Source: Kineosporiaceae bacterium
GTDB lineage: Bacteria; Actinomycetota; Actinomycetes; Actinomycetales; Kineosporiaceae
Direction: 5' to 3'
Assembly: GCA_016794595.1 (NCBI GenBank)
Contig: JAEUJN010000076.1
Coordinates: 62,001 to 126,000 of the forward strand
Length of the DNA: 64,000 nucleotides
The notes below the pieces were generated by a model, which was given only the letters and a program-made list of their open reading frames with translations, was not told the DNA's origin and did no database searches. The position numbers and the translations under genes were made by a program. Of the stretch, positions 34,406 to 43,320 are shown one piece after another. The number at the start of each line of letters is the position of its first letter. Positions within the stretch are counted from its first letter, which is position 1.

Positions 34406-35737
34406 TCAGCGGTCGTACCGGGCGCCCAGGGCGTCCAACTTGTCCTGGAAGTGCTCGTAGCCGCGGTCGATCAGGCCGATCCCGCGGACCCGAGAGGTGC
34501 CCTCGGCGGCCAGGGCCGCGATCAGGTGACTGAAGCCCCCCCGCAGATCGGGCACCTCGATGTCCGCCCCGTGCAGCTTGGTCGGCCCGCTGACCACCGC
34601 CGAGTGCCGGAAGTTGCGCAGTCCGAACCGGCACGGCAGTCCGCCGAGACACTCGCGGTAGAGCTGGATCTGGGCGCCCATGTCCCGCAGCGCGCGGGTG
34701 AAGCCGAACCGGTTCTCGTACACCGTCTCGTGCACGATCGACAACCCGTTGGCCTGGGTCAGGGCCACCACGAGGGGCTGCTGCCAATCGGTCATGAAGC
34801 CGGGGTGGACGGCGGTCTCGAGCACGATGGACTCCAGGCTGCCGCCCGGATGGCTGAACCTGATCCCGTCGTCGGCGATGTCGATCGCACCGCCGACCTT
34901 CCGAAAGACGTTGAGGAACGTCATCATCTCCAGCTGCCGGGCACCGTCGACGGTGATGTCGCCACCGGTGGCCAGCGCGGCGCATGCCCAGCTCGCGGCC
35001 TCGATCCGGTCGGGCAGCGCACGGTGGGTGAACCCGCTCAGGCGGTCGACGCCCTCGATCTTGACGGCGCGGTCGGTGTCGACGCTGATGATGGCACCCA
35101 TCTTCTGCAGCACCGCGATCAGGTCCATGATCTCGGGCTCGATGGCGGCATTGCGCAACTCGGTGACGCCCTCGGCCCGGACGGCGGTGAGCAGGACCTG
35201 CTCGGTGGTGCCGACACTCGGGTAGGGCAGTTCGAGCTTGGTGCCCTGCAGGCGAGTCGGCGCCCTCAGGGCGATGCCGTGCGGCATCTTGTCCACCACG
35301 GCGCCGAATCGGCGCAGGACGTCGAGGTGGTAGTTGATCGGGCGGTCACCGATCCGGCAGCCTCCGAGATCGGGGATGAAAGCCTCCCCCAGGCGGTGCA
35401 ACAGCGGGCCACAGAACAGGATCGGGATCCGGCTGGAGCCGGCGTGAGCGTCGATGTCGGCCACGTGGGCCGACTCGACGTTGCGCGGATCGAGCAGGAG
35501 CTCGCAGGGCCCGGTGCCGGGCGAGACCTCCACCCCGTGCAGTTCCAGCAGCCCGGTGACGACGGCGACGTCCCGGATCTCGGGCACGTTCATCAGCCGG
35601 CTGGGCTGTTCCCCCAGTAACGAGGCGACCATGGCCTTGGACACGAAGTTCTTCGCCCCTCGGACCGTGACCGTCCCCCGCAGCGGAACCCCGCCGTGGA
35701 CGACGAGGGTGTCGGAGGTGTGTGCCGGGTCGCTCAT
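34406..35737 (-). CDS. murA: UDP-N-acetylglucosamine 1-carboxyvinyltransferase
   Basis: First committed enzyme of peptidoglycan synthesis, adding enolpyruvate to UDP-GlcNAc. The 443-aa protein has VRGAKNFVSKAMVASLL, the catalytic loop DLGGCRIGDRPINYH with Cys present, and PDLRGGFSHLIAALAAEG. The Cys, which in M. tuberculosis is Asp, predicts sensitivity to fosfomycin at the enzyme level (family knowledge). The ATG at 35737 is chosen over an upstream in-frame start that lies against the hup terminator. It is the gene after hup on the same strand. Confidence 0.94.
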   Translation of the reverse strand: MSDPAHTSDTLVVHGGVPLRGTVTVRGAKNFVSKAMVASLLGEQPSRLMNVPEIRDVAVVTGLLELHGVEVSPGTGPCELLLDPRNVESAHVADIDAHAGSSRIPILFCGPLLHRLGEAFIPDLGGCRIGDRPINYHLDVLRRFGAVVDKMPHGIALRAPTRLQGTKLELPYPSVGTTEQVLLTAVRAEGVTELRNAAIEPEIMDLIAVLQKMGAIISVDTDRAVKIEGVDRLSGFTHRALPDRIEAASWACAALATGGDITVDGARQLEMMTFLNVFRKVGGAIDIADDGIRFSHPGGSLESIVLETAVHPGFMTDWQQPLVVALTQANGLSIVHETVYENRFGFTRALRDMGAQIQLYRECLGGLPCRFGLRNFRHSAVVSGPTKLHGADIEVPDLRGGFSHLIAALAAEGTSRVRGIGLIDRGYEHFQDKLDALGARYDR

Positions 35738-35754
35738 GGGCTCATCGTGACGCA

Positions 35755-35790
35755 GACGGCGGGCCACCTCCAAGGAGGCGGCCCGCCGTC
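35755..35790 (-). terminator. Strong hairpin terminator between hup and murA
   Basis: A 17-bp stem with one mismatch and a 2-nt loop (left arm 35755-35771 starting GACGGCGGGCC, right arm 35774-35790). No U-tract follows, as is common in actinobacteria. It lies 48 nt past the hup stop and only 17 nt before the murA start, so it also shapes the murA leader. Confidence 0.8.
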
Positions 35791-35838
35791 AGGGCGGTTC
35801 ATCGGGACCGCGATCGGCCCCGCTGGAGCGGTGGCGAC

Positions 35839-36747
35839 TCAGGCCTTCTTGGCCGCGGTCCGCCGGGCGGGGGTCTTGGCAGCCGTGGTGCGCTTGGCCG
35901 GGGCCTTGGTGGCAGCGGCCTTCGCCGGAGCCTTGGTGGCAGCGGCCTTCGCCGGAGCCTTGGCCGCTGTCCGCGCCGGGGCCTTGGTGGCAGCGGCGCG
36001 TGCCGGGGCCTTGGTGGCCGCGGCGCGAGCCGGGGCCTTGGTGGCAGCGGCGCGTGCCGGAGCCTTGGTGGCCGCGGCGCGAGCCGGGGCCTTGGTGGCC
36101 GCTGCCTTGGTGGCCGCAGCCTTCGCCGGGGCCTTGGTGGCGGTCGTCTTCGTGGCAGTGGCACGCGCCGGAGCCTTGGCCGCAGCAGCGCGAGCCGGGG
36201 CCTTGGTGGCGGCAACCTTGGTGGCAACGGCCCGTGCCGGGGCCTTGGTGGCAGCAACCTTGGTGGCGGCAGCCTTCGCCGGGGCCTTGGTCGCGGTGGC
36301 CCTGGTGGCGGTCGCCTTGGTGGCGGTTGCCTTTGCCGGGGACTTGGCGCCGGTCGCCTTGGCGGCCGCGGCCTTCGTGGCCCGGCCACCTGCCGCGGCG
36401 GCCACGGTGGCCGCGCGAGCGGCGCTCCGGGCGGCCGTCGTGGCGGACACGGCGGCCACCTTGGGCAGCGACTTGGGGTCTGCCACGTACATCTTGAACG
36501 CGGTGCCGGGCTTGAACCGGGGCACCGACGTCTTCTTGATCTTCACCGTGGCGCCGGTGCGCGGGTTACGCCCCACCCGAGGCCCGCGCACTGTCTTCTC
36601 GAACGAACCGAAGCCCGAGATGGCAACCTTCTCGCCGCGTGCGACGGCACGCGTCACGGTGTCCACGATCGCCTCGATCGCGTCGGCCGCGGCCTTCCTG
36701 CTGCCGAGACGCCCTTCGAGCGCCGCGACGAGTTCTGCCTTGTTCAC
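35839..36747 (-). CDS. hup: HU-family nucleoid protein with very long Lys/Ala/Pro tail
   Basis: Histone-like DNA-binding protein of 302 aa. Residues 1-~90 are a standard HU fold (MNKAELVAALEGRLGSRKAAA, ISGFGSFEKTVRGPRVGRNP). The remaining ~210 residues are a basic, low-complexity tail of repeats such as AATKAPARA, similar in type to mycobacterial HupB and streptomycete HupS but about twice as long. Tails of this kind bind DNA like histone H1. The GTG at 36747 has GGAGG 8 nt upstream. A 7-bp-arm dyad lies in the leader. Confidence 0.95.
   Translation of the reverse strand: MNKAELVAALEGRLGSRKAAADAIEAIVDTVTRAVARGEKVAISGFGSFEKTVRGPRVGRNPRTGATVKIKKTSVPRFKPGTAFKMYVADPKSLPKVAAVSATTAARSAARAATVAAAAGGRATKAAAAKATGAKSPAKATATKATATRATATKAPAKAAATKVAATKAPARAVATKVAATKAPARAAAAKAPARATATKTTATKAPAKAAATKAAATKAPARAAATKAPARAAATKAPARAAATKAPARAAATKAPARTAAKAPAKAAATKAPAKAAATKAPAKRTTAAKTPARRTAAKKA
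35848..36360 (-). repeat. Degenerate tandem repeat encoding the HU tail
   Basis: Repeats built on a GCCTTGGTGG core on the plus strand, encoding ATKAP(A/K)(R/K) units. Around 36000-36100 the repeat has an exact 27-bp (9-residue, AATKAPARA) period for about four copies, the pattern expected from recent slippage. Confidence 0.85.
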
Positions 36748-37048
36748 AGATGTCCTCCGGTACACGGTGTCGAGCGCGGTGCTCGACCTCGACATGACGG
36801 TATTCCGCCAAAGCATGAATCGTCCAACATCGTCAAGACCCTGAGCCCTTGTGTCGTAACGATTACCCCGCCCTCCGGAGTCGATTCCGAGGCCCTGCGG
36901 CGGGTTCCCGGGGGCGCCTCCCAGACCCCCAACTGGCGCTGACGCGCCAACGGGTGGGCCGTCTCACCCGAGCCACCGGCCGCGTCCCCGAGGTCGGGAC
37001 AGCCGCTCGTCGACGACCAGAATCGTTGTCGTGGTAGGGGTTTGGTTC
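36748..37048. other. hup leader/promoter region and leuD-hup spacer
   Basis: A 301-nt gap without a credible gene. It holds the hup leader with a perfect dyad GTCGAGC-5 nt-GCTCGAC at 36769-36787, and TTGACG/TTGGAC-like -35 sequences on the minus strand around 36810-36840 that may serve hup. A short TGGCGC-TGAC-GCGCCA hairpin near 36932-36947 may end leuD transcription. The rest shows nothing I can assign. Confidence 0.45.
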
Positions 37049-37657
37049 TCAGCGAGCCGGCAGGGTCACCGGCAGCCACTGGGGACGAGTGGTCTCGAAG
37101 GCATCGATCGCCTCGACGTGCTGAAGGGTCAGGCCGATGTCGTCCAGACCCTCCATCAGGCGCCAGCGGGTGTAGTCGTCCACCTCGAAGCCCACCTGGA
37201 AATTTCCGTCGGCAGCAGCGACCGTGACCCTCCGCTGGGCGAGGTCGACGGTGACCTCGGTGCCGGGGACGGCCTCCAGAGCCAACTGGATGCGCTCGAT
37301 GTCGCCTTGGTCGACCACTGCGGTCAACAGACCCTGCTTGCCGCTGTTGCCCCGGAAGATGTCCGCAAATCGGGACGACAGCACCACCCGGAACCCGTAG
37401 TCCTTCAAGGCCCAGACGGCGTGCTCGCGCGAGGATCCGGTGCCGAAGTCGGGCCCGGCGACCAGCACCGAACCCGCCTGGAATGCCTCCTGGTTCAACA
37501 CGAAATCGGGGTCCGATCGCCAGGCGGCAAACAGGCCGTCCTCGAAGCCGGTTCGGGTGACCCGCTTGAGGTAGACCGCCGGGATGATCTGGTCGGTGTC
37601 CACGTTGGACCGCCGCAGGGGCACGCCGATCCCGGTGTGCGAGACGAACTTCTCCAT
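37049..37657 (-). CDS. leuD: 3-isopropylmalate dehydratase small subunit
   Basis: Small subunit of isopropylmalate isomerase in leucine synthesis (202 aa). [41 protein letters not shown] and [18 protein letters not shown] are family hallmarks. GAGGGAG lies 6 nt before the ATG. It follows leuC by 44 nt in the same operon. Confidence 0.96.
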   Translation of the reverse strand: MEKFVSHTGIGVPLRRSNVDTDQIIPAVYLKRVTRTGFEDGLFAAWRSDPDFVLNQEAFQAGSVLVAGPDFGTGSSREHAVWALKDYGFRVVLSSRFADIFRGNSGKQGLLTAVVDQGDIERIQLALEAVPGTEVTVDLAQRRVTVAAADGNFQVGFEVDDYTRWRLMEGLDDIGLTLQHVEAIDAFETTRPQWLPVTLPAR

Positions 37658-37701
37658 CACTGACTCCCTCGGATGTGGGGCTCGATCGGGTTCGGGCGGG
37701 C

Positions 37702-39120
37702 TCAGGACGACGTGGCGGGCTCGAGATCCGCGGGGCTGGACAGCGTGCCCCGGACCGCAGTGGCCGCAGCGACCAGGGGCGAGACCAGGTGGGTCCGGCC
37801 GCCCTTGCCCTGGCGTCCCTCGAAGTTGCGGTTGGACGTCGAGGCCGAACGCTCCCGGGGCGCCAGCTGATCCGGGTTCATCCCCAGGCACATCGAGCAC
37901 CCGGCATTGCGCCACTCGGCGCCGAAGTCCCGGAAGACCTTGTCCAGCCCCTCGGCCTCGGCCTGCTGGCGCACGCGCTCGGAGCCCGGAACCACCAGTA
38001 CCCGAACGCCGTCCGCCTTGACCCGCCCCTGCACCACCTCCGCAGCGGCCCGCAGGTCCTCGATCCGGCCGTTGGTGCACGAGCCGATGAACACCGTGTC
38101 CACCGCGATCCGGCGCAACGGGGTTCCCGGGGTCAGCCCCATGTACTCCAGGGCCCGCTGGGCCGCCGATCGTTCGCTCTCGTCGTCCAGCTCGGCCGGG
38201 TCGGGGACCGAGGCCGACAGCGGAAGGCCCTGCCCCGGATTGGTTCCCCACGTCACGAACGGCTCCAGGTCGGCCGCGTCGAACACCACCTCGGCGTCGA
38301 AGGTGGCATCGGCGTCGGTCTGCAACTGCGACCAGGCGGCCACCGCAGCGTCCCAGTCGGCCCCGGACGGCGCGTGCGGGCGGCCCTTCAGGTAGTCGAA
38401 CGTGGTCTGGTCCGGGGCGATCATCCCCGCCCGCGCCCCGGCCTCGATCGACATGTTGCACACCGTCATCCGGGCCTCCATGGACAGCGCGCGGATGGCC
38501 TCACCGCGGTACTCCAGGACGTATCCCTGGCCGCCACCGGTGCCGATCCGCGCGATGACCGCCAGGATGATGTCCTTGGCCGTGGCTCCCTGCGGCAAGG
38601 ACCCGTTGACGGTGACCGCCATGGTCTTGAAGGGCTTGAGCGGCAACGTCTGCGTGGCCAGGACGTGCTCGACCTCGCTCGTGCCGATCCCGAACGCCAG
38701 CGCCCCGAAGGCGCCGTGGGTCGAGGTGTGGGAGTCACCGCAGACCACGGTCATCCCGGGCTGGGTCAGGCCCAGCTGCGGCCCGACGACATGCACGATG
38801 CCCTGTTCCACATCGCCCAACTGGTGCAGCCGCACCCCGAACTCGGCGCAGTTCGTCCGCAGGGTCTCGAGCTGGGTGCGACTGACCGGGTCGGCGATGG
38901 GCCGATCGATGTCGGTGGTCGGCACGTTGTGATCCTCGGTGGCCAGGGTGAGGTCCGGCCGGCGCACCGGGCGGCCGGCCAGGCGCAGCCCGTCGAAGGC
39001 CTGGGGACTGGTCACCTCGTGGATCAGGTGCAGGTCGATGTAGAGCAGATCGGGCTCACCGCCGGCGCCGGTGCGGACGACGTGTGCGTCCCAGACCTTC
39101 TGTGCCAATGTGCGTCCCAC
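37702..39120 (-). CDS. leuC: 3-isopropylmalate dehydratase large subunit
   Basis: Aconitase-type [4Fe-4S] enzyme (472 aa) isomerising isopropylmalate. [28 protein letters not shown], the cluster cysteines in FIGSCTNGR and GCSMCLGMN, and [11 protein letters not shown] are present. The GTG at 39120 is preferred because GGGAGGAG lies 8 nt upstream and the protein then starts [13 protein letters not shown], as is standard. It is divergent from the IclR-type regulator with a palindrome between the genes. Confidence 0.96.
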   Translation of the reverse strand: MGRTLAQKVWDAHVVRTGAGGEPDLLYIDLHLIHEVTSPQAFDGLRLAGRPVRRPDLTLATEDHNVPTTDIDRPIADPVSRTQLETLRTNCAEFGVRLHQLGDVEQGIVHVVGPQLGLTQPGMTVVCGDSHTSTHGAFGALAFGIGTSEVEHVLATQTLPLKPFKTMAVTVNGSLPQGATAKDIILAVIARIGTGGGQGYVLEYRGEAIRALSMEARMTVCNMSIEAGARAGMIAPDQTTFDYLKGRPHAPSGADWDAAVAAWSQLQTDADATFDAEVVFDAADLEPFVTWGTNPGQGLPLSASVPDPAELDDESERSAAQRALEYMGLTPGTPLRRIAVDTVFIGSCTNGRIEDLRAAAEVVQGRVKADGVRVLVVPGSERVRQQAEAEGLDKVFRDFGAEWRNAGCSMCLGMNPDQLAPRERSASTSNRNFEGRQGKGGRTHLVSPLVAAATAVRGTLSSPADLEPATSS

Positions 39121-39200
39121 GGCTGCTCCTCCCGGGCGTTCGACGGCGAGGTGTCCCTCGTCGACCACAGCGTGCTCCTCCGGGTCACCGATACGCTCTT

Positions 39201-39221
39201 GCGTCTCACGGGTCGAGACGC
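39201..39221. promoter_or_regulatory. Candidate NdgR (IclR-type) operator between leuC and its regulator
   Basis: Perfect inverted repeat with 7-bp arms GCGTCTC and GAGACGC around a 7-nt spacer, 12 nt before the regulator ATG and 80 nt before leuC. The position suits combined autoregulation and control of leuCD. NdgR is known to bind this intergenic region in Streptomyces; assigning this exact repeat is inference. Confidence 0.6.
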
Positions 39222-39233
39222 GAATATCAGCGA

Positions 39234-39989
39234 ATGGACACCGCGCCCCTCGACGCCGCCCTCGACCCCCCTGACCGGGCGGGCAGTGGGGTCGGCGTAC
39301 TGGACAAGGCGGCCACGGTGCTCGGGGCACTCGAGGCCGGCCCCTGCAGCCTGGCCCAGCTGGTGGCGGCCACCGGCCTGGCCCGGCCCACCGCCCATCG
39401 GCTGGCCGTCGCCCTGGAACACCACCGGCTGGTGGGGCGGGACCTTCAGGGCCGCTTCATCCTCGGCCCCAGGCTCGGCGAACTCGCTGCCGCAGCAGGT
39501 GAGGATCGCCTGCTCGCGGCCGCCGGCCCGGTGCTGAACGCCCTGCGCGACCACACCGGGGAATCCGCCCAGCTCTACCGCCGCCAAGGCGATGCCCGGG
39601 TCTGCGTCGCGGCGGCGGAACGCCCGATCGGCCTGCGGGACTCGATCCCGGTGGGCTCGACCCTGACCATGCTGGCCGGGTCAGCCGCCCAGGTGCTGCT
39701 CGCCTGGGAGGAACCGGACCGGCTGCATCGCGGACTGCACGGAGCCCGCTTCAGCGCCACCACGCTGTCCGGTGTGCGCCGGCGAGGCTGGGCTCAGTCC
39801 CTCAGCGAGCGCGAGCCGGGCGTGGCCTCGGTCTCGGCCCCGGTGCGCGGGCCTTCCGGCCGGGTGGTGGCCGCGGTGTCGGTGTCCGGTCCGATCGAAC
39901 GCTTCACCCGGCAGCCCGGCCGCCAGCACGCCGGGGCCGTGGTGGCCGCCGCGGGTCAGCTGACCGCCGTCCTGCGCGCGGGAGGGTAG
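39234..39989 (+). CDS. ndgR: IclR-family regulator of leucine biosynthesis (NdgR-like)
   Basis: A 251-aa regulator. The N-terminal winged helix has [40 protein letters not shown]. The C-terminal effector domain has [41 protein letters not shown]. Its position divergent from leuCD is that of NdgR/LtbR, which controls leucine and other amino-acid genes in actinobacteria. The ATG at 39234 follows an AT-rich GAATATCAG stretch, and no clear ribosome-binding site is visible. Confidence 0.9.
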   Translation: MDTAPLDAALDPPDRAGSGVGVLDKAATVLGALEAGPCSLAQLVAATGLARPTAHRLAVALEHHRLVGRDLQGRFILGPRLGELAAAAGEDRLLAAAGPVLNALRDHTGESAQLYRRQGDARVCVAAAERPIGLRDSIPVGSTLTMLAGSAAQVLLAWEEPDRLHRGLHGARFSATTLSGVRRRGWAQSLSEREPGVASVSAPVRGPSGRVVAAVSVSGPIERFTRQPGRQHAGAVVAAAGQLTAVLRAGG

Positions 39990-40068
39990 CGACGTCGACC
40001 ACCGGTACCCGAGCGGACACGCACCGCACCTGCTTGGGAACCCCACCCGTGATCGCTTGGATGGGAAG

Positions 40069-41151
40069 GTGCTCCCCCGACCCGTGACCCGACATCGGCT
40101 GCTGGTGCTTCCTGCTGTCGCCGCGCTGCTCCTCGCCGGCGCGATCCCCACCGCCGAGGACGCTCACGCCGCGGCCACCACCGCTGCGGCGACGGTGTCC
40201 ACGCCTCTCGCCCCGCGCAGCATCCAGGCCCTGCCGGGCTTCCGGGACACCGGCTCCGGTCCGGTCCTGGACGTCGCCCGCTTCACCTCGGTCGGGCGGC
40301 TCGAGGTCCCGGCCAGGCTGACCACCACCGGAACCGTGGTGCTGTCCGTCCGGCTGACGGTGGAGGTTCCGATCCGGCTGGCGCTGTCGGTGCGCGGCTG
40401 GTGCGCCGCGCCGTCCGCGTTGGGCTCGGCACCGGATCGGCGATCGTTGCCCGACGTCCTGGTGATCGGCCAGAACCCGGTGCCCGGCACCTCCACGACC
40501 GCGGTGGCGGCCCGGACGCTCACCGGCCGGGCCGTGGTGGCGGTGCCCCGGGGATCGGCGGTGAGCTGCCGGCTCCAGCTCTCCCCGAGGACCGAGTCTC
40601 TGGCGCCGTCACGGCTGTCCCTGCGTTCGGGGACGCTCGGGGCGGCAGCGGCGCCGGTGGTGGCGCGGGCTGCCCAGCGACCGGCCGTCCTGGTGGGCCT
40701 GCGCGGCGCACCGGGCGTGCCGAAGGGCCGACAGGCGGCGCGGGTGGGCGTCGTGGCCCGACTGGGACCGACCACCCTGCCCTCGCGGGTACGCCTCGAG
40801 GGCGAGGCCGAGTTGACCACCTGTGCCCTCGGCTACCACCTGTGCGGCCGCGGGACGGCACCGACGTCCGTCGTCGACGTGGTCCTGATCGTCCGTGACC
40901 TCACCCGCTCGGGGCGGGTGTGCGCCACCTGGAGCGGCCGGCCGCGCCGGGTGACGATCACCCCGGCGGTCCACCACGTCAAGGTGCTCGCCCCGGCGGT
41001 CACCGTGACAGCACGCTGCGGGACGGCGATCGCCGCTCACCTCGAGGTCCGCCCGCGGTCGGGCAACGCCGTCGAGGTGGAGCCGGTCCTGGTGCCCACC
41101 GCTCAGCCTCGCGGGGTGCAGACCCACACCTGGCTGGAGACGCTCGCCTGA
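40069..41151 (+). CDS. Secreted protein of unknown function
   Basis: Not recognised. About 360 aa (355 if the GTG at 40084 is used; a TTG at 40057 is also in frame). The N-terminus is a signal peptide: TRHRLLVLPAVAALLLAGAIPTA then a probable cut after AHA. The mature part is rich in beta-strand-like Val/Ala/Thr segments, with five or six cysteines (RGWCAAP, SCRLQL, TTCALGYHLCG, VCATWSG, TARCGTA) that may form disulphides. It lies between ndgR and another secreted-protein gene on the other strand. The ribosome-binding site is ambiguous. Confidence 0.7.
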   Translation: MLPRPVTRHRLLVLPAVAALLLAGAIPTAEDAHAAATTAAATVSTPLAPRSIQALPGFRDTGSGPVLDVARFTSVGRLEVPARLTTTGTVVLSVRLTVEVPIRLALSVRGWCAAPSALGSAPDRRSLPDVLVIGQNPVPGTSTTAVAARTLTGRAVVAVPRGSAVSCRLQLSPRTESLAPSRLSLRSGTLGAAAAPVVARAAQRPAVLVGLRGAPGVPKGRQAARVGVVARLGPTTLPSRVRLEGEAELTTCALGYHLCGRGTAPTSVVDVVLIVRDLTRSGRVCATWSGRPRRVTITPAVHHVKVLAPAVTVTARCGTAIAAHLEVRPRSGNAVEVEPVLVPTAQPRGVQTHTWLETLA

Positions 41152-41191
41152 TCCCCCGGGCCGGCCGATGCGGCCCGTCCCGTACAGCCGG

Positions 41192-42067
41192 TCAGTACGT
41201 CGACGCGAAGTTGCCGTGGTGGATGCTGCAGACGATGTAGTCGGCCTCGTCGCCGTCCATCGTGCCGTCGTACTTGGACGAACAGGCCTCGTAGATCACC
41301 TGGATCTGCCCACCCGCGACGACCAGCCCCTCGGACATGTTGGGCGCGGTGACCCAGTTGCCGGTCGAGGTGCTGCCGTTGTAGCGCACGTTCTTCGGCC
41401 AGAAGATCAGGTGGCTGTCGTTGTCCCGCCCCGCGGACTGGCTCCACACGATCGTGTTGCCGGAGACGATCACGCCCTGGACGGCGGACGGGGTGTAGAT
41501 CGCCGCCTCGGTGGTCCTGGTCAGGTCCCCGCTGGCCGAGACCCTGTAGGAGTACATCCACGAACGCGCGTCCGGGTCCCAGGTGCCCACCCAGATCTTC
41601 TCCCCCTCGGCATAGGCATAGGAGGAGGCCTCCACGGTGAAGTTCCCGCTGGTGGTCAGGGTCGAGCCGCTGGCCTTGCTCAGCTGCGCGCGCGGATACC
41701 GGCGCAAGGCGCCGCCGTGGGTGACCCACAGGTAGCCCGAGGTCATGGCGATGCCGCCGACGTGGCCCTTGATGTCGAGGCGGTAGGTGCGCAGCCAGTT
41801 CCCGGTGGCCCGGTCGTACAGGGCCACGATCGAGTTCGACAGCTCGTGGGCGTCGTAGTAGGAGACGATCAGCGTGCTCTCGTTGAGCTTGGTCAGGCCC
41901 TGGGGCACCCAGGCGGTGTGCGCGTAGAGCTGCCACTTGGGGCCGGTGTCGAAGTGCCGGTAGTACTCGTCGAACTGCGCCGGCGCGGCCAGCGCCGAGT
42001 TCGTCGGCACGAGCAGCGCCACCAGCGCCGCCGCGGCCACCACGGTGAGTCGTCGTCCCAGCCTCAT
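41192..42067 (-). CDS. Secreted beta-propeller-like protein of unknown function
   Basis: A 291-aa protein with a clear signal peptide (LTVVAAAALVALLVPTNSALA) and GGAGG 5 nt before the ATG. The mature chain consists of repeated strands ending in turns (VPQGLTKLNESTLIVSYYD, GHVGGIAMTSGYLWVTHGG, GVIVSGNTIVWSQS, SEGLVVAGGQIQVIYE), reminiscent of a propeller-type secreted protein. Its C-terminus contains SSKYDGTMDGDEADYIV, an Asp-rich loop that could bind calcium. Function unknown. It is convergent with the preceding secreted gene and upstream of the tRNA pair. Confidence 0.78.
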   Translation of the reverse strand: MRLGRRLTVVAAAALVALLVPTNSALAAPAQFDEYYRHFDTGPKWQLYAHTAWVPQGLTKLNESTLIVSYYDAHELSNSIVALYDRATGNWLRTYRLDIKGHVGGIAMTSGYLWVTHGGALRRYPRAQLSKASGSTLTTSGNFTVEASSYAYAEGEKIWVGTWDPDARSWMYSYRVSASGDLTRTTEAAIYTPSAVQGVIVSGNTIVWSQSAGRDNDSHLIFWPKNVRYNGSTSTGNWVTAPNMSEGLVVAGGQIQVIYEACSSKYDGTMDGDEADYIVCSIHHGNFASTY

Positions 42068-42215
42068 CGGTTCCTCCGGCCCCGCGCTGCCGGGAACGGA
42101 CGTTCACGGCGGAGGCACCGTACCGGGACGAAGGTCACGGAGGGAACCATGCCAGGCAATCTCACCCCTCGTCACCCGCCGTCACCTGTCGGCGGGCACG
42201 GGGGCGCACACAGCA

Positions 42216-42247
42216 ACAGGCCCCCGGCCGCAGGGCCGGGGGCCTGT
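42216..42247 (-). terminator. Terminator of the tRNA-Gln/tRNA-Glu unit
   Basis: A perfect 14-bp stem (ACAGGCCCCCGGCC and its complement) with loop GCAG, 6 nt past the 3' end of tRNA-Glu in the direction of transcription. Confidence 0.85.
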
Positions 42248-42253
42248 CTCGTG

Positions 42254-42326
42254 TAGCCCCGACGGGATTCGAACCCGCGCTACCGCCTTGAGAGGGCGGC
42301 GTGCTAGGCCACTACACAACGGGGCC
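42254..42326 (-). tRNA. tRNA-Glu (anticodon CTC)
   Basis: A 73-nt cloverleaf: acceptor arm GGCCCCG/CGGGGCT, anticodon stem CCGCC/GGCGG enclosing loop CTCTCAA with anticodon CTC, and T-loop GGTTCGAATCC. CCA is not encoded. It lies 1 nt downstream of tRNA-Gln, so the two are co-transcribed. Confidence 0.95.
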
Positions 42327-42327
42327 G

Positions 42328-42399
42328 CTGGGGTACCAGGACTCGAACCTAGACTAACTGAACCAGAATCAGTCGTGCTGCCAATTACACCATACCCCA
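42328..42399 (-). tRNA. tRNA-Gln (anticodon CTG)
   Basis: A 72-nt cloverleaf: acceptor TGGGGTA/TACCCCA with discriminator G, anticodon stem ACTGA/TCAGT enclosing TTCTGGT with anticodon CTG, and T-loop GGTTCGAGTCC. In actinobacteria this tRNA is normally charged with Glu by GluRS and amidated by GatCAB. gltX lies about 9 kb away. Confidence 0.95.
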
Positions 42400-42507
42400 C
42401 GGGGGTACCTCGGCCGGCGCTGGTCCACCGTCGAGACCCGACGCACGACTGTACCGGCCCGCCAGCCCCGCCCCCAAATCACGCGCGGCGGCGGAGCCGC
42501 AAGGCCC

Positions 42508-43227
42508 TCAGATGCCCCACCGGTCGGCCAGCTCGGTCAACGTCTCCACCGCGGGGACGTCCACCGTGCCGGCCTCCTCCCGCCGGCCCCGACGGTCGAT
42601 CCACACCCCGGTCAGGCCGGCATCGCGCGCGCCCCGCGCGTCGACGTCCAACTCGTCACCGACGTACACCGCCTCGCGGGCCGCCACGCCGAGCCGCGAG
42701 CAGGCCAGCGCGAACACCCGCGGATCGGGCTTGCCCAATCCCAGGTCGTCCACGGTCACCAGGACCGGGATCCGCTCCTTCAGGCCCACCCGGTCCAGCT
42801 TGTCCCGCTGGTGGGCCAGCCCGGCGTTGGTGATCGCGCCGATGGCCAGCCCGGCAGCCTCCAGCCGGTCCAGGAACCCGGCAACCTCCTCGAAGGCCCG
42901 CCACGCGCCGCGGAATGCCCGCTCGTAGTGCTCTTCCCACACGCGGAAGGTCTCGCCGTCCAGACTCGGGCCGCCCAGGGCCAGGTGCAGGTCCACCGCC
43001 CGGCGCCGCCGCTGCTCGACGAAGGTGAGCTCTCCTCGGGTGTAGGCGCGAAAGTGCCCGTGGCGATCGGCGACCCAGTGGGCCAGCGCGGCCGCCGGGA
43101 CGCTCTCGTCCGATCCCGGCATCCACCGGGCCACCACGGCCGAGATCGCGGCAGAGAAGGCCGCCCGGGTGTCGACCAGGGTGTCGTCGATGTCGAGCAG
43201 GACCGCCCGGACCGCAGATCCGATCAC
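42508..43227 (-). CDS. HAD-family hydrolase
   Basis: A 239-aa haloacid-dehalogenase-type phosphatase. Motif I is LLDIDDTLVDT (nucleophile and acid Asp), motif II AITNAG, motif III Lys in GLGKPDPRVF and motif IV GDELDVDARGARDAG. A helical cap lies between motifs I and II. The GTG at 43227 begins MIGSAVRAVLLDIDD. Substrate unknown; a small phosphosugar or nucleotide is typical. It lies upstream of the tRNA pair, divergent from a glycosyltransferase. Confidence 0.88.
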   Translation of the reverse strand: MIGSAVRAVLLDIDDTLVDTRAAFSAAISAVVARWMPGSDESVPAAALAHWVADRHGHFRAYTRGELTFVEQRRRRAVDLHLALGGPSLDGETFRVWEEHYERAFRGAWRAFEEVAGFLDRLEAAGLAIGAITNAGLAHQRDKLDRVGLKERIPVLVTVDDLGLGKPDPRVFALACSRLGVAAREAVYVGDELDVDARGARDAGLTGVWIDRRGRREEAGTVDVPAVETLTELADRWGI

Positions 43228-43320
43228 GACCCCATTGTGCTCAAGCGCGCCCGGCCCGAGGTCGACATCCACGACGTCGAGCCGTCCGCCGACCACCCGT
43301 CCGATCGAGTTGGGGCTGCC

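Noticed and set aside
35848-36360. Regular spaced repeats that might be a CRISPR array
   Set aside because: The repeats are contiguous, in frame with hup, vary by codon and have no unique spacers. No cas genes are present.
42216-42420. tRNA 3' end as a phage or island attachment site
   Set aside because: No integrase, no transposase and no second copy of the tRNA 3' sequence was noticed in the window. It is kept only as a synteny note.
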